Source of the DNA: Gemmatimonadaceae bacterium
GTDB lineage: Bacteria; Gemmatimonadota; Gemmatimonadetes; Gemmatimonadales; Gemmatimonadaceae
Direction of reading: 5' to 3'
Length of the DNA: 64,000 bases
NCBI GenBank assembly: GCA_025929535.1
Contig: JAICLZ010000007.1
Span: forward strand, 20,374-84,373
Part shown: positions 61,574 through 64,000 of the stretch, one piece after another
Numbering within the stretch: position 1 is the first letter of the stretch
Layout: every line of letters starts with the position of its first letter
Position numbers and translations under genes: made by a program
Notes under the pieces: model-generated
Seen by the model: only the letters and a program-made list of their open reading frames with translations
Told to the model about the DNA's origin: nothing
Databases searched by the model: none

Positions 61574-62572
61574 CTAGACGATGGCCGCCGCAGCGCGGTC
61601 GCTCGCGCGCCGCTGCGGCGGCTGCAGCGTCGCCGCCTGCGCCGCGATCACCGCGTTGGCCGCCTCCGCCGGATCGTCGGTGACGAGCAGCAGATCGAGA
61701 TCGCCCGGCGAGATCTTCTTCTCCACCAGCACGCGCGATTTGAGCCAGCGCAGAAGACCGGCCCAGTAATGCCGGCCGAAGAGGATCACGGGAAACTCGT
61801 AGATCTTGCCCGTCTGGATGAGCGTGAGCGCCTCGAATGCCTCATCCAGGGTGCCGAAGCCGCCCGGGAAAATGATGAACGCCGATGCGTATTTCACGAA
61901 CATCAGCTTGCGGATGAAGAAGTAGCGGAACTCGATCACCGTGTCGACGTACGGATTCGAGCCCTGCTCGAAGGGGAGCTCGATGTTGCAGCCGATGGAG
62001 CGGCCGTTCCCCTCGCGCGCACCCTTGTTCGCCGCCTCCATGATTCCGGGGCCCGCCCCGGTGATGATGGCGAAGCCCGCCTCGGCCAGCAGCCGCGCCG
62101 TTTCCTGCGCCGCCTGGTACTGCGGATCGTCCGGCCCCGTGCGTGCCGACCCAAAGATCGACACGCCCTTCTCGACATCAGCGAGCGTATCGAAGCCCTC
62201 GATGAGCTCGGACATGATGCGCAGCACGCGCCACGGGTCCGTGCGTGTGAAGTCCACGCGCGAGGGGGCGGAGCCGAGAAGCTTCTCGTCCTCCGTCTCG
62301 GTGAGCGGCCGGTCGCCCCGGATCGAGTAGTCGAATGGGCGAGCCTTCGCCTTGATGGTGGTTGGCCCGGAGGTCTGCTCGCGCGGCGACTTTTGCGAGG
62401 GTGGCGTGCGCCCGGCGAGAATGTGCCCCTCTTCCGTGCGCTCGCGATGCGCGGCGCGTGCGCGCACTTCGGCATCTGAAATGAGTTCCGGACTGGCAGG
62501 CTTGCCCGTGCCCGTGACGACTGCTTTCGTTCCCTTCTTCTTCGCGCCGCGCGTCGGTTTCTGCGTGGCCAT
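61574..62572 (-). CDS. LOG family protein (TIGR00730 Rossmann fold, putative nucleotide phosphoribohydrolase)
   Basis: This is a 332-residue protein. The LOG core lies at about 125-310: [29 protein letters not shown], then [20 protein letters not shown] and [20 protein letters not shown], the signature PGGxGTxxE. The N-terminal 120 residues are an extension with a Lys/Thr-rich start ([13 protein letters not shown]) absent from short LOG proteins. Members hydrolyse nucleoside 5'-monophosphates or cytokinin nucleotides; substrate unknown here. Upstream of the deoxyhypusine synthase-like gene in the same direction. Confidence 0.88.
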   Translation of the reverse strand: MATQKPTRGAKKKGTKAVVTGTGKPASPELISDAEVRARAAHRERTEEGHILAGRTPPSQKSPREQTSGPTTIKAKARPFDYSIRGDRPLTETEDEKLLGSAPSRVDFTRTDPWRVLRIMSELIEGFDTLADVEKGVSIFGSARTGPDDPQYQAAQETARLLAEAGFAIITGAGPGIMEAANKGAREGNGRSIGCNIELPFEQGSNPYVDTVIEFRYFFIRKLMFVKYASAFIIFPGGFGTLDEAFEALTLIQTGKIYEFPVILFGRHYWAGLLRWLKSRVLVEKKISPGDLDLLLVTDDPAEAANAVIAAQAATLQPPQRRASDRAAAAIV

Positions 62573-62683
62573 CTAGGAGCGGTTCCGTACGATCATTCGC
62601 TACCTTCCTCCGTGATGCGAGCGACCCAATCTTAGCCGTCGCTCGCGGTCGTCGCGAGTCTTCACGCAGCCGCACTCGTCAGC

Positions 62684-64000
62684 ATGCCACTCATTCTCCT
62701 CGTTGCCGACGGCGCCCGCTTCGACACCATCGACGCGGCCACCCGCGCCGATTCGCCTGCGCCACTCCCCGCGCTCGCACAGCTTCGCGCGGAGGGCGCG
62801 CTGCATCCCGTCACCACGGCGTTTCCCTCCGTCACGGGCGTCGCATACGCGCCTTTTCTCTCGGGGCGATTCCCCGGCCCGAGCGGCCTCCCGGGCCTTC
62901 GCTGGTTCGATCGCTCGCACACCCGGTGCCGCCGCTTCCCGTACGCCCGCAGCTATCTCGGCGCGGAGATGCGGCATCTCGACGAGGATCTCGATCCCAC
63001 GCACCCGACGATCTTCGAGCTCGCGCCCTCGCGCTTCAACGCCATGAGCATGCTCGGGCGCGGCACGAATTCGAGCGAGCGCGTGGGCCGCGATGCACGC
63101 ACGCTCGTGCGCGCCGCGTACACGCACTGGATCGGGGATGTGGATGGCTGGATCGCGCTCGACGAGCACGTCGCCCGCGTGTCGACGCGGCACATCATCG
63201 AGCGACGCCCCGACTTCGCGTGCGTCGCCCTGCTCGGACTGGACAAGGCATCGCATACGGCCGGCCACGACAGCCCGGTCGCGCGCCGCGCGCTCGCGAC
63301 GATCGACGCCGCGGTGGGCGAGCTTCGCGCCGCGCTCGAGCGCGCCGGGCGATGGCACGAGACGCAGCTCTGGATCGTGAGCGATCACGGGCACTCGGCG
63401 GTGCGCGCGCACGACGATCTCGCCGCGCTCGTGCGCGCGAGCGACCATCGCGTGCTCGCGCATCCATGGCTGCTCGCGCGGGGAGAGGCCGTGGCCGTGA
63501 TGGTGAGCGGGAACGCGATGGCGCATCTCTACCTGGAGCTCCGGCGCCGCGAGCGCGCGGGATGGAGCGCCCTGCGCGAGCGTTGGGAGCCGCTCGTGCG
63601 CATTCTGCTCTCGCGCGAATCCGTCGATCTCGTGATGCTGCCGATCGACGGCACGCACACCGAGGTGCGCTCACGCGACCGCGGCTCCGCGATCATTACC
63701 GTCGCGAACGGGCGCTACTCGTATCGCACACTCGATGGCGATCCACTCGGAGTGCGATTGGAGCTCCAGAACGTCTACGCATCGGATGCGTTCGATGCGC
63801 TCGCGAGCGGCGATTACCCCGATGCGATCGCGCAGATCGCGCAGCTCGCATCGTGCACACGGTCGGGCGACATCATCGTCTCGGCCACGCCCGGGTGGGA
63901 TTTTCGCGAGCGATGGGAGCCGGTGCAGCACGCGAGCACGCACGGCTCGCTGCATCGCGATCACATGCTCGTGCCGCTGCTCGTGAGCAAGCCGGTGAGC
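62684..64000 (+). CDS. alkaline phosphatase superfamily protein, N-terminal part (3' end outside window)
   Basis: The frame is open from the ATG at 62684 to the last base of the window (439 codons, no stop). The start LILLVADGARFD carries the first metal Asp, AFPSVTGVAY supplies the nucleophile Thr, LLGLDKASHTAGHD contains Asp and His ligands, and IVSDHGHSAV the next pair. This is the type I phosphodiesterase/nucleotide pyrophosphatase layout. There is no evident signal peptide. Substrate cannot be assigned. Confidence 0.8.
   Translation, partial: MPLILLVADGARFDTIDAATRADSPAPLPALAQLRAEGALHPVTTAFPSVTGVAYAPFLSGRFPGPSGLPGLRWFDRSHTRCRRFPYARSYLGAEMRHLDEDLDPTHPTIFELAPSRFNAMSMLGRGTNSSERVGRDARTLVRAAYTHWIGDVDGWIALDEHVARVSTRHIIERRPDFACVALLGLDKASHTAGHDSPVARRALATIDAAVGELRAALERAGRWHETQLWIVSDHGHSAVRAHDDLAALVRASDHRVLAHPWLLARGEAVAVMVSGNAMAHLYLELRRRERAGWSALRERWEPLVRILLSRESVDLVMLPIDGTHTEVRSRDRGSAIITVANGRYSYRTLDGDPLGVRLELQNVYASDAFDALASGDYPDAIAQIAQLASCTRSGDIIVSATPGWDFRERWEPVQHASTHGSLHRDHMLVPLLVSKPVS

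Overview
The window is one continuous stretch of high-GC, gene-dense bacterial chromosome, most consistent with a member of the Gemmatimonadota. The assignment is an inference from gene content: tandem Ser/Thr kinases with a Pro-rich linker and a two-helix membrane module, a SusC/SusD outer-membrane pair outside Bacteroidota, many secreted metallopeptidases, and a fused alpha/beta 2-oxoacid dehydrogenase E1. I see no rRNA, tRNA, CRISPR array, phage gene or transposase.

Layout. 1-8.2 kb: end of an alpha/beta hydrolase gene, a small helical-repeat protein, then secreted enzymes (M28 peptidase, putative glycoside hydrolase, DUF885 peptidase, M14 carboxypeptidase). 8.2-12.1 kb: two overlapping paralogous membrane Ser/Thr kinases co-directional with the M14 gene. 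12.1-15.8 kb: lon with a structured leader and a clear terminator, then a small membrane protein. 15.8-25.2 kb: a penicillin-binding protein, nadE, a GNAT acetyltransferase, an unusual chemoreceptor-like protein, a HIT protein and a fused E1 dehydrogenase. 25.2-25.7 kb: a non-coding structured repeat. 25.7-30.4 kb: secreted and amidohydrolase genes, an HNH protein, a 2Fe-2S ferredoxin and a DinB protein. 30.4-32.9 kb: a sulfur/cysteine operon (sulfurtransferase, OsmC, cysteine synthase) preceded by what looks like a Cys-codon attenuation leader. 32.9-46.2 kb: PPK2, a GntR regulator, an M16 peptidase pair, a proline dehydrogenase-unknown-rsgA-ClC operon, an M14/S9 peptidase pair and a YbjQ protein. 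46.3-53.8 kb: SusD and SusC with an OmpR-type response regulator and histidine kinase. 53.9-59.1 kb: fadJ and fadI beta-oxidation genes and a divergent glycerol-3-phosphate dehydrogenase. 59.1-59.7 kb: a second copy of the structured repeat. 59.7-64 kb: greA, a deoxyhypusine synthase-like gene, a LOG-family gene and a truncated alkaline-phosphatase-superfamily gene.

Together the genes suggest a heterotroph living on peptides and other polymers: exported peptidases and TonB-dependent uptake supply substrates, and proline dehydrogenase, branched-chain 2-oxoacid E1, beta-oxidation and glycerol-3-phosphate oxidation feed respiration.

The two most interesting non-coding signals are (i) a 24-codon ORF with tandem Cys codons followed by a terminator-like hairpin upstream of the sulfurtransferase-OsmC-cysteine synthase operon, and (ii) a roughly 350-400 bp repeat present twice, each time between convergent genes, whose ACGGAT/ATCCGT arms differ in sequence between copies yet keep complementarity.
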